Positions 16,924-25,331 of a stretch of 40,581 nucleotides of DNA are shown piece after piece (the stretch's first letter is position 1; every line of letters starts with the position of its first letter). The notes beneath the pieces are model-generated. The model did no database searches and was not told where the DNA came from. It saw only the letters and a program-made list of their open reading frames with translations. The DNA comes from Azospirillum sp. TSO22-1 (GTDB taxonomy: Bacteria; Pseudomonadota; Alphaproteobacteria; Azospirillales; Azospirillaceae). The DNA lies in the NCBI RefSeq assembly GCF_003116015.1, contig NZ_LGQZ01000167.1, positions 1 to 40,581 of the forward strand, in the 5' to 3' direction. A program made the position numbers and the translations under genes.

Positions 16924-18726
16924 TCACACGCCCGACCCGCCCGGCCGCGCCGCGTCGTCGATCAGCAACTGCACGCCCTCTGCCCCGTTCCAGCGGTCCA
17001 CCCGCAGCACGCCGGCCAAGTGCAGCGGTGCCCCCTGTGCGGTCAGCAGCGCCTTGCCCAGCTCGCTCTCCAGGCAGCGGAAGGCGATCGCCTTCAACCG
17101 CGCGCCGTCGCTCCCCGACAGGATGCAGCGCACGTGCGCCCCGCCCACCACGTCGGCGCGCACGATCCGCGCGTCGGCCAGCGCGAAGCGCGGCTCGGCG
17201 TTCCCGGTGCCGAACGGGCCCAGCTTGCACAGCGTCTCCACCAGCTGCGGCGTCGCCGCCCCCACCGCCAGGGCACCGTCCAGCTCCAGCGTCGGCACCA
17301 GCGGGACAGCCTGCACCTGCGCGGCGATCCGTGCGGTGAGGAACACCCGCAGTTCCGACAGCTTGTCGCCCGCCACCGTGAAGCCCGCCGCCATGCGGTG
17401 GCCGCCGCCGGCGATCAGCAGCCCCTCCTGCCGCGCCGCGATCACCGCCGCCCCAAGGTCCACCCCGCGCACCGAGCGGCCCGACGCCTTGCCGATCACC
17501 GTGCCGTCGTCGCGGGTCTCCAGCGCCACCACACAGGCCGGGCGGCTGTAGCGCTCCTTCAGGCGCGAGGCGACGATGCCGACCACGCCGGGGTGCCAGC
17601 CCTCGCCGGCCACGAACACCAGCTCCGCCTCCAGGTCGGCCAGCGCCTCGACGCGCGCGATGGCGTCCTGCAGCACCGCGGCCTCGATGGCGCGGCGCTC
17701 GCCGTTGTGTGAATCGAGGCGCTGGGCCAGCTGCATCGCCTCCACCGGATCGTCGGTGGACAGCAGCCGCGCCCCCAGGTCGGCCAAGCCGACGCGCCCG
17801 CCGGCGTTCACGCGCGGGCCGAGGACGTAGCCGGCGTGGTAGGCGTCCGGCCGCTCCTTCACCCCGGCGATGTCGGCCAGCGCCGCCAGCCCGGTGTTGG
17901 TGCGCCGCGCCATCACCTTCAGCCCCTGCGCCACCAGCGCGCGGTTCAGCCCGGTCAGCGGCACCACGTCGCACACCGTGCCCAGCGCCACCAGGTCCAG
18001 CCATTCCAGAAGGTCCGGCGGGTTGCGCCCCTCGTAGAAGCCGGCCTCGCGCAGCGCACGGTTCACCGCCACCACCGCCAGGAACGTCACCCCCGCCGCG
18101 CACAGCGTGCGGTACGCCCCGTCCTCGTCCAGCCGGTTGGGGTTGACCACCGCCACCGCCGGCGGCAGCCGCGGCTCCGCCGCGTGATGGTCGAGCACGA
18201 CGACGTCCAGCCCCGCCGCCGCCGCCGCCTCCAGCGGCGCGAAGGAGGCGACGCCGCAGTCCACCGTGACCACCAGCCGCACCCCCTCGGCGTGCAGGCG
18301 CAGCAGCGCCGGGGCGTTGGGGCCGTAGCCCTCGGCGATGCGGTCGGGCACGTAGATGCGCGCCCCGACGCCCAGCGCGCGCAGGAAGCGCACCAGCACC
18401 GCCGCCGAGGTGGCGCCGTCCACGTCGTAGTCGCCGAACACCGCGATGCTCTCCCCCTGCATCACCGCGCGGGCGATGCGCGCCGCCGCCGCGTCCATGT
18501 CGCGGAACCGCGACGGGTCGGGCATCAGCGCCTTCAGGGTCGGGTTGAGGAAGCCGTCGCAGGTCTCCTCCGTCACGCCGCGCGCCGCCAGCACCCGCCC
18601 GACGATCTCCGGCAGACCGCGGCCCTGCGCCAGCGCCCAGGCCAGCCGCTCGTCGAAGGCGCGCGCCTGCCAGCGCTTGCCGGTGATCGAGGCGCGGACG
18701 TCGAGAAAGCAGGGGGTGTCGGTCAT
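16924..18726 (-). CDS. recJ: Single-strand DNA-specific exonuclease RecJ
   Basis: RecJ degrades single-stranded DNA 5' to 3' in recombination and mismatch repair. The protein has 600 residues, close to the usual 560-610. The DHH phosphoesterase motifs are clear: GDYDVDG around D99-G104 (metal ligands D99, D101, D103), VTVDCGV, and LDHH (D179-H181). The DHHA1 part is represented by GGHRMAAGFTV near residue 450, and the C-terminal OB-fold region follows. It starts at ATG 18726 and is read towards the tRNA. In many alphaproteobacteria recJ follows glpX directly; here an 8.8-kb block lies between them. Confidence 0.95.
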   Translation of the reverse strand: MTDTPCFLDVRASITGKRWQARAFDERLAWALAQGRGLPEIVGRVLAARGVTEETCDGFLNPTLKALMPDPSRFRDMDAAAARIARAVMQGESIAVFGDYDVDGATSAAVLVRFLRALGVGARIYVPDRIAEGYGPNAPALLRLHAEGVRLVVTVDCGVASFAPLEAAAAAGLDVVVLDHHAAEPRLPPAVAVVNPNRLDEDGAYRTLCAAGVTFLAVVAVNRALREAGFYEGRNPPDLLEWLDLVALGTVCDVVPLTGLNRALVAQGLKVMARRTNTGLAALADIAGVKERPDAYHAGYVLGPRVNAGGRVGLADLGARLLSTDDPVEAMQLAQRLDSHNGERRAIEAAVLQDAIARVEALADLEAELVFVAGEGWHPGVVGIVASRLKERYSRPACVVALETRDDGTVIGKASGRSVRGVDLGAAVIAARQEGLLIAGGGHRMAAGFTVAGDKLSELRVFLTARIAAQVQAVPLVPTLELDGALAVGAATPQLVETLCKLGPFGTGNAEPRFALADARIVRADVVGGAHVRCILSGSDGARLKAIAFRCLESELGKALLTAQGAPLHLAGVLRVDRWNGAEGVQLLIDDAARPGGSGV

Positions 18727-18908
18727 CGCGCTATGCTGCCATGGCGGGGGCGCAAGCCATAGCAGATGGGAGAGGTACCGGGCCAGTGGGATGGCTCGGC
18801 AAAAAATGCCGGGTGACGGCGCAGGAGTCGCTCGCCCCCTGCGTCTAACGGGTCGTAGTCGATGGCGATGGTCCGTGTAGGATGCGGCGGCATGAGGGTT
18901 GGTGACGG

Positions 18909-19496
18909 TTGGCGGCGGTGAGCAACGGCGAGCACGACGGGGAACCCAGCGACGAGGCCTTGATGGCCGATGTCGCGGCGGGCGACCGCGCGGCCTTCGC
19001 CACCCTGACCCGGCGGCACCTGAAGCGCAGCCTGGCGCTGGCGCAACGCGTCGTCGGCAACGCGCAGGACGCCGAGGAGGTGGTGCAGGACGCCTTCCTG
19101 GGCGTCTGGCGCCACGCCGAGGGCTGGCGCGGCGGGGAGGCGAGCTTCAGCACCTGGCTGTACCGCATCGTCGTCAACCGCAGCCTCGACTACCGCCGCC
19201 GCCGTGGCTTCGCGCCGCTGGAGGAGGCCGACGACCTGCCCGCCCCCGCGCCCGACGCCTACGCGGCGGTGGCGGAACGGCAGCTGGCCGCCTCGGTGGA
19301 CACGGCGATCGCCGCCCTGCCCGACCGGCAGCGGGCGGCGCTGAGCCTCTGCTATTATCAGGAACTGACCTGCGCCGAGGCGGCGGAGGTCATGCAGGTG
19401 TCGGTGTCGGCCATGGAAAGTCTCTTGGTGAGGGCGCGCCGCGTGCTGCGCGCCAAACTGCAACCGCTGATCGGACCGTCCGGGGAGGAGTCGTGA
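18909..19496 (+). CDS. ECF RNA polymerase sigma factor
   Basis: A 195-residue sigma-70-family protein of the extracytoplasmic-function group. Region 2 is seen in LAQRVVGNAQDAEEVVQDAF and FSTWLYRIVVNRSLDYRRR. Region 4 is seen in ALPDRQRAALSLCYYQ followed by LTCAEAAEVMQVSVSAMESLLVRAR, with its helix-turn-helix. TTG 18909 follows GAGG at 18894-18897; GTG 18918 is an alternative start. The stop overlaps the next ATG (TGATG). Together with the two following genes it forms a sigma / membrane protein / periplasmic sensor set, so it probably answers a cell-envelope or metal signal. Confidence 0.9.
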   Translation: MAAVSNGEHDGEPSDEALMADVAAGDRAAFATLTRRHLKRSLALAQRVVGNAQDAEEVVQDAFLGVWRHAEGWRGGEASFSTWLYRIVVNRSLDYRRRRGFAPLEEADDLPAPAPDAYAAVAERQLAASVDTAIAALPDRQRAALSLCYYQELTCAEAAEVMQVSVSAMESLLVRARRVLRAKLQPLIGPSGEES

Positions 19497-19933
19497 TGAA
19501 CATCGACCGGTTCCGCCATCTGGCCGAGGCCTGCGGCGCCGAGATCGAGCGCTGGCCCGCTTCCGAACGCGCCGCCGCCCGCGCGCTCCTCGCCGCGTCG
19601 GAGGACGCGCAGCGCGCGCTCGGCCAAGCCCGCGTGCTCGACGCCTGGCTGGACCTCGCCGCCCCCGCGGTGAACGATGCCGACGCCGAACGCGTGCTGG
19701 CCGCCATCGAACGCCGCCTCGCCCCGCCGACCACCGCCTGGATCCCGGGTGCTGCCGGCAGCACCCGCCGTTCGGTCTGGTCGGCCGCCGGCTTCCTGGC
19801 GCTGATGGGGGTCTGCGGCTTCGTGCTCGGCCAGTTCGAACTCGTCACCCTGTGGCGGAGCACGGCGCCCCAGGAGTCCGGCTTCACCGCCCTCGTCGCC
19901 TCGTCCTCCCCTTCCCTCGCGTGGGACCAATGA
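19496..19933 (+). CDS. Small single-pass membrane protein, candidate anti-sigma factor
   Basis: A 145-residue protein with a soluble N-terminal part (about 95 residues, starting MNIDRFRHLAEACGAEIERW), one membrane segment (AAGFLALMGVCGFVLGQF) and a short outer tail. I recognise no zinc-binding HxxxCxxC motif. Coupling by overlap with the sigma gene upstream and the periplasmic sensor downstream suggests that it holds the sigma factor at the membrane. That job is inferred from position and topology only. Confidence 0.7.
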   Translation: MNIDRFRHLAEACGAEIERWPASERAAARALLAASEDAQRALGQARVLDAWLDLAAPAVNDADAERVLAAIERRLAPPTTAWIPGAAGSTRRSVWSAAGFLALMGVCGFVLGQFELVTLWRSTAPQESGFTALVASSSPSLAWDQ

Positions 19934-20412
19934 CTCGAACAACCCTCCGGCGCTGGATGCCGGTCGCGCTGATGCTCTCGCTGGCGGTGAACTTCTTCTT
20001 CGCCGGCCTGGCCGTCTCGCACGTCGGCCGCCCGCCGCCGCCACCGCACGGCCCGCCGGGGCCGGAGGGCTTCCTGCAGCGCCTCGCCGAGACGCTGCCG
20101 CCCGACGACGCCGTCATCCTGCGCCGGGCGCTGGACGCCAACCGCGCCACCATGCAGGCCGAGCACGACGTGCGCGAGTCCTTCCCGCAGCGGATCCGCG
20201 CCGCCCTGCTGGCCGAACCGTTCGACCCCAAGGCGCTGCTGGCGGTGTTCGAGACCACCGACCAGCAGGAGCGCGCGCTGCGCCAGCGTGTGCAGGCCTC
20301 GCTCGCCGAGGCCGCCGCCGCCATGTCGCCGGAGGGCCGCCGCCGCATGGCCGAGTTCCGCCCGCCACGCCACGGCCCGCCCGGCCCTCCTCCGGGTCCC
20401 GGCTTCCGATAA
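19930..20412 (+). CDS. Periplasmic heavy-metal-sensor-like protein
   Basis: A 160-residue protein anchored by an N-terminal membrane segment (WMPVALMLSLAVNFFFAGL), followed by a Pro-rich linker and a helical periplasmic domain. The domain (FLQRLAETLPPDDAVILRRAL, then RESFPQRIRAALLAEPFD, then AAAAMSPEGRRRMAEF) resembles the CnrR/CpxP-type periplasmic sensor family. The C-terminus is rich in His, Pro and Gly (RHGPPGPPPGPG). Its ATG overlaps the upstream stop (ATGA). The likely role is to pass an outer signal to the membrane protein and the ECF sigma factor. The metal, if any, cannot be told from the sequence. Confidence 0.75.
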   Translation: MTRTTLRRWMPVALMLSLAVNFFFAGLAVSHVGRPPPPPHGPPGPEGFLQRLAETLPPDDAVILRRALDANRATMQAEHDVRESFPQRIRAALLAEPFDPKALLAVFETTDQQERALRQRVQASLAEAAAAMSPEGRRRMAEFRPPRHGPPGPPPGPGFR

Positions 20413-20531
20413 AATTTTAGATATATTTTCGAACTGACCGCGCAGGAGGTACGGGGGCGGCGCGTATCACCGAATGAGCGCCGCCCCGGGACGGACGGCG
20501 CAACCGTCCGCGGAGACCGCAGGAGTTCGCC
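20413..20531 (+). promoter_or_regulatory. AT-rich start and two-hairpin leader of the repeat-protein gene
   Basis: An abrupt AT-rich patch (20409-20430) suggests a promoter, but no clean -35/-10 pair stands out. Two stems follow: GGGGCGGCGC (20454-20463) with GCGCCGCCCC (20478-20487), and CGGACGG (20492-20498) with CCGTCCG (20504-20510). There is no T-run, so these are more likely an mRNA leader structure than a terminator. GCAGGAG lies just before the ATG. Confidence 0.35.
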
Positions 20532-21335
20532 ATGTCCATATCCGACGTATCCTCGTCCAGCGTATCCCAAGTCTACCAGTACCAGAACCGCCGCCCGCCC
20601 GGCCCGGGCAAGGAGATCCGCGAGGGCATCGACACGCTGAAGAAGGCGCTCGAGTCCAACGACCTGGAGGCCGCGCAAAAGGCCTACGACTCGCTGTCCG
20701 AGACGGCCAGCAAGCGCCAGGGCAGCAGTTTCACCAGCAGCACCAGCTCGACCAGCGGCACCGGCAAGGATCCGCTGTCCACCATGCTGTCCGAGGTCGG
20801 CACGGCGCTGAAGACCGGCGACGTCAGCCAGGTGCAGCAGGCCTTCGCCGAGTTCGGCCCGCCGCAGGGTGGCGCCGGCGGCGCCGGCCGGGGCGGCCCG
20901 CCTCCGGGACCGCCGCCGGGCGGCCAGGGCCCGTCCGACGAGGTGAAGGACGCCATGGGTCAGCTCGCCCAGTCGCTGAGCTCCGGTGACCTGTCGAGCG
21001 CGCAGTCGGCCTACGAGACCCTCAGCTCGCTGTTCGAGGACGACAGCGACAGCAGTTCCAGCACGTCGTCATCGTCATCGTCGTCCAGCACCTCCTCCAC
21101 GACGTCCACGTCGTCCACGTCGTCCACGTCGTCCACGTCGTCCACGTCGTCCACGTCGTCCACGTCGTCCACGTCGTCCACGTCGTCCACCGCCGTAACC
21201 TCGCCCGCCGACCGCTTCAAGGAGCTGCTGGGCGACCTCGGCTCCGCGTTGCAGACCGGCCACATGGCCAGCGCGCAAAGCCTGTTCGCGGCCATGGCGC
21301 CGCGCGGATCGCAGGGCATCGACATCATGGCGTGA
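20532..21335 (+). CDS. Ser/Thr-rich protein with four degenerate helical repeats
   Basis: A 267-residue protein of unknown function with no clear signal peptide or membrane segment. Four related units of about 25 residues are visible: LKKALESNDLEAAQKAYDSL (near 36), VGTALKTGDVSQVQQAFAEF (near 93), LAQSLSSGDLSSAQSAYETL (near 143) and LGSALQTGHMASAQSLFAAM (near 235). All follow a pattern L-x2-AL-x-SGD-x3-AQ-x-A. Units 2 and 3 are joined by a Gly/Pro linker, and units 3 and 4 by a Ser/Thr tract encoded by a 9-bp tandem repeat. The repeats resemble helical hairpins seen in several uncharacterised proteobacterial proteins. It does not appear to be coupled to its neighbours. Confidence 0.75.
   Translation: MSISDVSSSSVSQVYQYQNRRPPGPGKEIREGIDTLKKALESNDLEAAQKAYDSLSETASKRQGSSFTSSTSSTSGTGKDPLSTMLSEVGTALKTGDVSQVQQAFAEFGPPQGGAGGAGRGGPPPGPPPGGQGPSDEVKDAMGQLAQSLSSGDLSSAQSAYETLSSLFEDDSDSSSSTSSSSSSSSTSSTTSTSSTSSTSSTSSTSSTSSTSSTSSTSSTAVTSPADRFKELLGDLGSALQTGHMASAQSLFAAMAPRGSQGIDIMA
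21105..21185 (+). repeat. Nine perfect copies of a 9-bp tandem repeat (TCCACGTCG)
   Basis: Nine identical units run head to tail, each encoding Ser-Thr-Ser, with imperfect versions on both sides. Slippage would change the linker length in steps of three residues without breaking the frame. Confidence 0.95.
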
Positions 21336-21422
21336 TGCTCCGGCGACGGCGGGCCCTTCGTGTTTTGAGAGGCCCCGAGGGGCCTGCCGCCTTCCTCTCC
21401 CCGACCACGCAAGCTTGGGGGT

Positions 21423-22193
21423 ATGCGCGTGTTGTCTTCCGACACCCATCTGTTCGTCGCCACGCCCTGCTTCGGCGGCATGGTGACGACGCGCTACATG
21501 CAGTGCCTGATGGCGCTGTTCAACCACGGCCGCGACCACGGTTTCCTGGTGTCGGCCGAGTTCCTGAACCACGAATCGCTGATCACCCGCGGCCGCAACA
21601 CGCTGCTGACGCGCTTCCTCGACACGCCGACGGCGACGCACCTGCTGTTCATCGACGCCGACATCGGCTTCAGCCCGGTGCAGGTCTGGCGGATGCTGGC
21701 CTTCGACCGCGACGTGGTGGCCGGCATGTACCCGCTGAAGCTGATCGAGTGGGACCGCCACGCGCTGGAGAACGTGCGCGCCGGCGAGGCGGCGCTGACC
21801 GCGCCGCAGCGCTACGTCGGCACCCCGTGCACCGGGGCGTCCCTGACGCGCGACGGCGCCTTCGTCACGGCGGAGTACGCCGGCACCGGCTTCATGATGA
21901 TCCGGCGCGAGGCGGTGCTGCGCATGACCGCGGCCTACCCGCAGACGCGCTATCGCGCGGTGCACACCAGCGCCCGCCCGTCCACCAGCCCGAATCAGTT
22001 CGCCCTGTTCGACTGCATGATCGACCCGGACACCGGCGACTACCTCAGCGAGGACTACACCTTCTGCCACCGCTGGCGGGCGCTGGGCGGCGAGATCTGG
22101 CTCGACACCGAGGGCGAGCTGCTGCACATCGGCCCGTACGAGTTCTACGGCAACCCGGCCGCCCGCTTCGGCGAATCCGGCGCCGCGGCGTAG
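21423..22193 (+). CDS. Glycosyltransferase-like protein
   Basis: A 256-residue soluble protein resembling GT-A fold glycosyltransferases of the Anp1/GT2 kind. It starts with HLFVATPCFGG, carries LITRGRNTLLTRFL, and has a DXD-type metal/nucleotide-sugar motif FIDADIGF (D78, D80). Further on are the acceptor-side strand GTGFMMIRREAVLRM and a late EDYTFCHRWRALGGEIW block. Acceptor and sugar are unknown. It stands alone, with a perfect palindrome just after its stop. Confidence 0.75.
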   Translation: MRVLSSDTHLFVATPCFGGMVTTRYMQCLMALFNHGRDHGFLVSAEFLNHESLITRGRNTLLTRFLDTPTATHLLFIDADIGFSPVQVWRMLAFDRDVVAGMYPLKLIEWDRHALENVRAGEAALTAPQRYVGTPCTGASLTRDGAFVTAEYAGTGFMMIRREAVLRMTAAYPQTRYRAVHTSARPSTSPNQFALFDCMIDPDTGDYLSEDYTFCHRWRALGGEIWLDTEGELLHIGPYEFYGNPAARFGESGAAA

Positions 22194-22205
22194 CACCCTC
22201 CTTAA

Positions 22206-22219
22206 GTCGCAATTGCGAC
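22206..22219. repeat. 14-bp perfect palindrome after the glycosyltransferase gene
   Basis: GTCGCAATTGCGAC is perfectly self-complementary and lies 13 bases after the stop. It has no loop and no T-run, so a protein-binding site is as likely as transcription stopping. Confidence 0.4.
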
Positions 22220-22277
22220 GCATTTGCAAATAACTGTTGCCTTGCCCTGTCTCCAGCCGGTATGCGTCCGCACGCCA

Positions 22278-22298
22278 TGCAAATGCTTATCAATCGCA
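22278..22298 (+). promoter_or_regulatory. Fur box upstream of the siderophore receptor
   Basis: TGCAAATGCTTATCAATCGCA is a near-palindrome matching the alphaproteobacterial Fur-site pattern TGCAAAT-N-ATT-rich centre-TTGCA. It lies 32 bases before the receptor ATG. A half-site-like TGCAAATAA occurs at 22225-22233. Iron-replete repression of the receptor is expected from this. Confidence 0.65.
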
Positions 22299-22330
22299 TG
22301 GTTTGGTCACGATACGGCGAGAGGCAGGAT

Positions 22331-24481
22331 ATGACGGGATTGATCAGCGGGATCGGGGCGTCTGGCGGGCGCACCCGGCGCGGAGGGTTGCTGCGGACGA
22401 CGGCGCTGGCCGTGGTCTGCCTGTCCGGCGCGGCGGCGGCGGAGACGGCGCAGGCGCCGGTCGTGCTCGACCCGGTGAAGGTGGAGGACGCGACGCTGAA
22501 GGGCCGCGCGTCGGAGGGCTACGTCGCCAAGCGCACGACGACCGCAACCAAGACCGACACGCCGCTGCGCGACGTGCCGCAGTCGATCAGCGTGATCACC
22601 GCGCCGGCGATCAAGGACCAGGCGATGCAGGGCATGGCCGACGTGGTGCGCTACGTTCCCGGCATCACTGCGGCGCAGGGCGAGGGCAACCGCGACCAGT
22701 TGGTGATCCGCGGCCAGAGCACCACGGCCGACTTCTTCACCGACGGGGTGCGCGACGACGCGCAGTATTTCCGCGACCTCTACAACGTCGAGCGGGTCGA
22801 GGCGCTGAAGGGCCCGAACGCCATGATCTTCGGCCGCGGCGGCGGCGGCGGCGTGATCAACCGCGTGCTGAAGGAGGCCGACGGCCGCCCGGTGCACGAG
22901 ATCGGCCTGCAGGGCGGCTCCTTCGGCAACAAGCGCGCCACCGCCGACTTCGGCCAAGCATTGACCGAGACCTTCGCGGCACGGCTCAACGGGGTGATCG
23001 AGAAGTCCGGCACCTACCGCGACTACGGCCGCATCGACCGCTGGGGCGTCAACCCGACGGTGACCTTCACGCCCACCGACCGCACCAAGCTGAAGCTGAG
23101 CTACGAGTACGTGCACGACGAGCGCACGGCGGACCGCGGCGTGCCGTCCTACCGCGGGGTGCCGCTGGACACCGACGTGAAGACCTTCTTCGGCAATCCG
23201 GAGCTGAGCGTCGCCGAGACCAACGTGCACACGGTGGACGCGCTGATCGAGCACGAGATCACCGACGCGCTGACCATCCGCAACCGCAGCCGCTTCGCCG
23301 ACTACGACAAGTTCTACCAGAACGTCTTCCCCGGTGCGGTCAACGCGGCGGGCACCCAGGTGGCGCTGTCGGCCTACAACCACGCCATCCAGCGGCAGAA
23401 CCTGCTCAACCAGACCGACCTGCTGTTCGACCTGACCACCGGGCCGGTGAAGCACAAGCTGCTGGCCGGCGTCGAGCTGGGCCGCCAGCGCACCGACCAG
23501 TTCCGCAACACCGGCTTCTTCCCCGGCAACGTCACCTCGTTCAACATCCCGCTGCGCACGCCGACGGTGTTCGTCCCGGTGGTCTGGCGCCAGTCGGCCA
23601 CCGACGCCGACAGCCGCACGGTGGCCACGGTGGCGGCAGGCTACGTTCAGGACCAGATCGAGCTGACCGAGCAGATCCAGGTGATCGCCGGCCTGCGCTA
23701 CGACCGCTTCAACGTGGACTACCACAACAACCGCAACGGCCAGAACCTGGAGCGCACCGACGGCCTGTGGTCGCCGCGCCTGGGCGTGGTGTTCAAGCCG
23801 GTCGAGCCGGTGTCGCTGTACGCCAGCTACAGCGTGTCGTACCTGCCGGGGTCGGGCGACCAGTTCACGACGCTGACCGGCGTGACGGCGGGCCTGGAGC
23901 CGGAGAAGTTCCGCAACCTGGAGGTCGGCGGCAAGTGGGACGTCCGGCCGAACCTGTCGCTGACGGCGGCGGTGTTCCAACTCGACCGCACCAACACCAG
24001 CGCTCCCGCCCCGAACAACCCGGCGCTGACCGTGCAGACCGGCAGCCAGCGCTCGCGCGGCTTCGAGGTGGGGGTGACCGGCAACATCACCGAGGCGTGG
24101 AGCGTGATGGGCGGCTACGCGTTGCAGAAGGCGGAGATCACCAGCCGCACGGCAAGCGCCTTCGCCGGCTCCGAGGTGGCGCTGGTGCCGCGGCACACGG
24201 TGTCGCTGTGGAACAAGTACCAGTTCACGAAGATGTTCGGCGCCGGTGTCGGCGTGATCCACCAGAGCAGCATGTATGCCGCCGCCGACAACGCGGTGAC
24301 GCTGCCGGGCTTCACGCGCTTCGACGCCGCCGCCTACGCGCAGGTGACCGAGGGGGTGAAGCTGCAGCTGAACGTGCAGAACCTGTTCGACCGCAAGTAC
24401 TACCCGACCTCGAACGGCAACAACAACATCACCCCGGGCGCGCCGCGCACCTTCCTGGTGTCGCTGACGAGCAGCTTCTGA
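22331..24481 (+). CDS. TonB-dependent siderophore receptor
   Basis: An outer-membrane beta-barrel of 716 residues that should import a ferric siderophore using TonB energy. A signal peptide is visible (TTALAVVCLSGAAAAETAQA). A TonB-box-like LDPVKVED follows, then the plug domain with the siderophore-receptor hallmark PLRDVPQSISVIT, and GMADVVRYVPGI, LVIRGQ and NVERVEALKGPNAMIFG. The barrel ends in the typical terminal Phe (VSLTSSF). PRTFLVSL and NLFDRKYY are the usual last strands of this family. ATG 22331 is set by GAGG at 22321-22324. No ligand-specific residues can be read. The Fur box upstream supports iron uptake. Confidence 0.92.
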   Translation: MTGLISGIGASGGRTRRGGLLRTTALAVVCLSGAAAAETAQAPVVLDPVKVEDATLKGRASEGYVAKRTTTATKTDTPLRDVPQSISVITAPAIKDQAMQGMADVVRYVPGITAAQGEGNRDQLVIRGQSTTADFFTDGVRDDAQYFRDLYNVERVEALKGPNAMIFGRGGGGGVINRVLKEADGRPVHEIGLQGGSFGNKRATADFGQALTETFAARLNGVIEKSGTYRDYGRIDRWGVNPTVTFTPTDRTKLKLSYEYVHDERTADRGVPSYRGVPLDTDVKTFFGNPELSVAETNVHTVDALIEHEITDALTIRNRSRFADYDKFYQNVFPGAVNAAGTQVALSAYNHAIQRQNLLNQTDLLFDLTTGPVKHKLLAGVELGRQRTDQFRNTGFFPGNVTSFNIPLRTPTVFVPVVWRQSATDADSRTVATVAAGYVQDQIELTEQIQVIAGLRYDRFNVDYHNNRNGQNLERTDGLWSPRLGVVFKPVEPVSLYASYSVSYLPGSGDQFTTLTGVTAGLEPEKFRNLEVGGKWDVRPNLSLTAAVFQLDRTNTSAPAPNNPALTVQTGSQRSRGFEVGVTGNITEAWSVMGGYALQKAEITSRTASAFAGSEVALVPRHTVSLWNKYQFTKMFGAGVGVIHQSSMYAAADNAVTLPGFTRFDAAAYAQVTEGVKLQLNVQNLFDRKYYPTSNGNNNITPGAPRTFLVSLTSSF

Positions 24482-24554
24482 CGGAGGCGCGCGGGCAGGG
24501 AACGGGAAAGACCGATACGGTATTTCCAACGAACCAACACACCTCCATACCGTC

Positions 24555-24577
24555 ATGCCCGGGCTTGTCCCGGGCAT
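24555..24577. repeat. REP-like palindrome
   Basis: ATGCCCGGG-CTTGT-CCCGGGCAT is a 9-bp perfect stem preceded by CGTC. This sequence type is very common between genes in Rhodospirillales and Bradyrhizobium-like genomes. Here it lies between two convergent genes. Confidence 0.7.
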
Positions 24578-24632
24578 AACGATGAGGGGAGGTTCGCGCT
24601 TTTCAGTGCGTCAGCGCTTTCGCCCGACGATG

Positions 24633-25328
24633 CTATTCCGCCTTGTTGCTTTTGCGTTCCAGGACATATTTCCCGTTATCGTAGATTTGCATCGGCATGC
24701 GAAAAGCCGCATCGTCGGTCTTCTTCAAGACGGCGATGATGTAGCTGAAATTTGGGAAGTTTCCTTCATTTTCGTAACTGGCTATGGCCTTGAAATCGGT
24801 CAGATAGAAATGAACGGTCTCGTACGCGTTGGCCACCGCCAAACACTGAAAGAACAGTGGGCTGTACCGTAGAAATCCATGATTGACGTCGCCGGTGCAA
24901 GGAAGCGTGTGCATCATGAAGCCGCCCACCGCCGTCAGATCGTGCATCAGCCGAAAGGCGTTGTGCTGCCCGAGAAGATGCTCCGTGGTGCCGTGGTTGG
25001 TCACCAGGGTGAATTGCCCTTTGAAGTCATCGGGGCACGTCGCATCGTTCAGATCCCAGTCCAAAGTGTCCGCACGCCCGTCGAGATCGATGCAATGATA
25101 CCGGAAGCCGAGGGCTTGGAACAAAGCGCGCGACGAGTCGCCATACTTGAAGCGTCCCTCCTCGTATGGAGCGACGCCGAACGCGTCAAACAGGCCCCTG
25201 TACAGGGACTGGTCCTGGCAATGAACATCCTGCGATCCCAGTTCGATGACCGACAAATCGTGCCCGTCGAACAGTTTGCCGAAGGCCATGTTGGCGATGA
25301 TGCGCAGAGCCGGATTCGTTACACCCAT
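24633..25328 (-). CDS. Class I SAM-dependent methyltransferase-like protein
   Basis: A 231-residue protein that looks like a Rossmann-type methyltransferase. LSVIELGSQDVH fits motif I, HCIDLDGRADTLDWDLN fits the acidic second strand, and FTLVTNHGTTEHLLGQHNAF fits the motif IV region. Codon use is clearly less GC-rich than that of recJ or the receptor. It starts four bases after the upstream fusion gene stops, so the two form an operon. The substrate is unknown; a sugar or surface-glycan modification is plausible given the partner. Confidence 0.7.
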   Translation of the reverse strand: MGVTNPALRIIANMAFGKLFDGHDLSVIELGSQDVHCQDQSLYRGLFDAFGVAPYEEGRFKYGDSSRALFQALGFRYHCIDLDGRADTLDWDLNDATCPDDFKGQFTLVTNHGTTEHLLGQHNAFRLMHDLTAVGGFMMHTLPCTGDVNHGFLRYSPLFFQCLAVANAYETVHFYLTDFKAIASYENEGNFPNFSYIIAVLKKTDDAAFRMPMQIYDNGKYVLERKSNKAE

Positions 25329-25331
25329 GAT

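Noticed and set aside
20454..20510. Riboswitch before the repeat-protein gene
   Set aside because: Two simple GC stems without any recognised aptamer core; not enough to claim ligand control.
22237..24579. Long open frames overlapping the TonB receptor on both strands
   Set aside because: They are Arg/Ala/His-rich shadow frames typical of GC-rich DNA; the receptor frame has clear family motifs.
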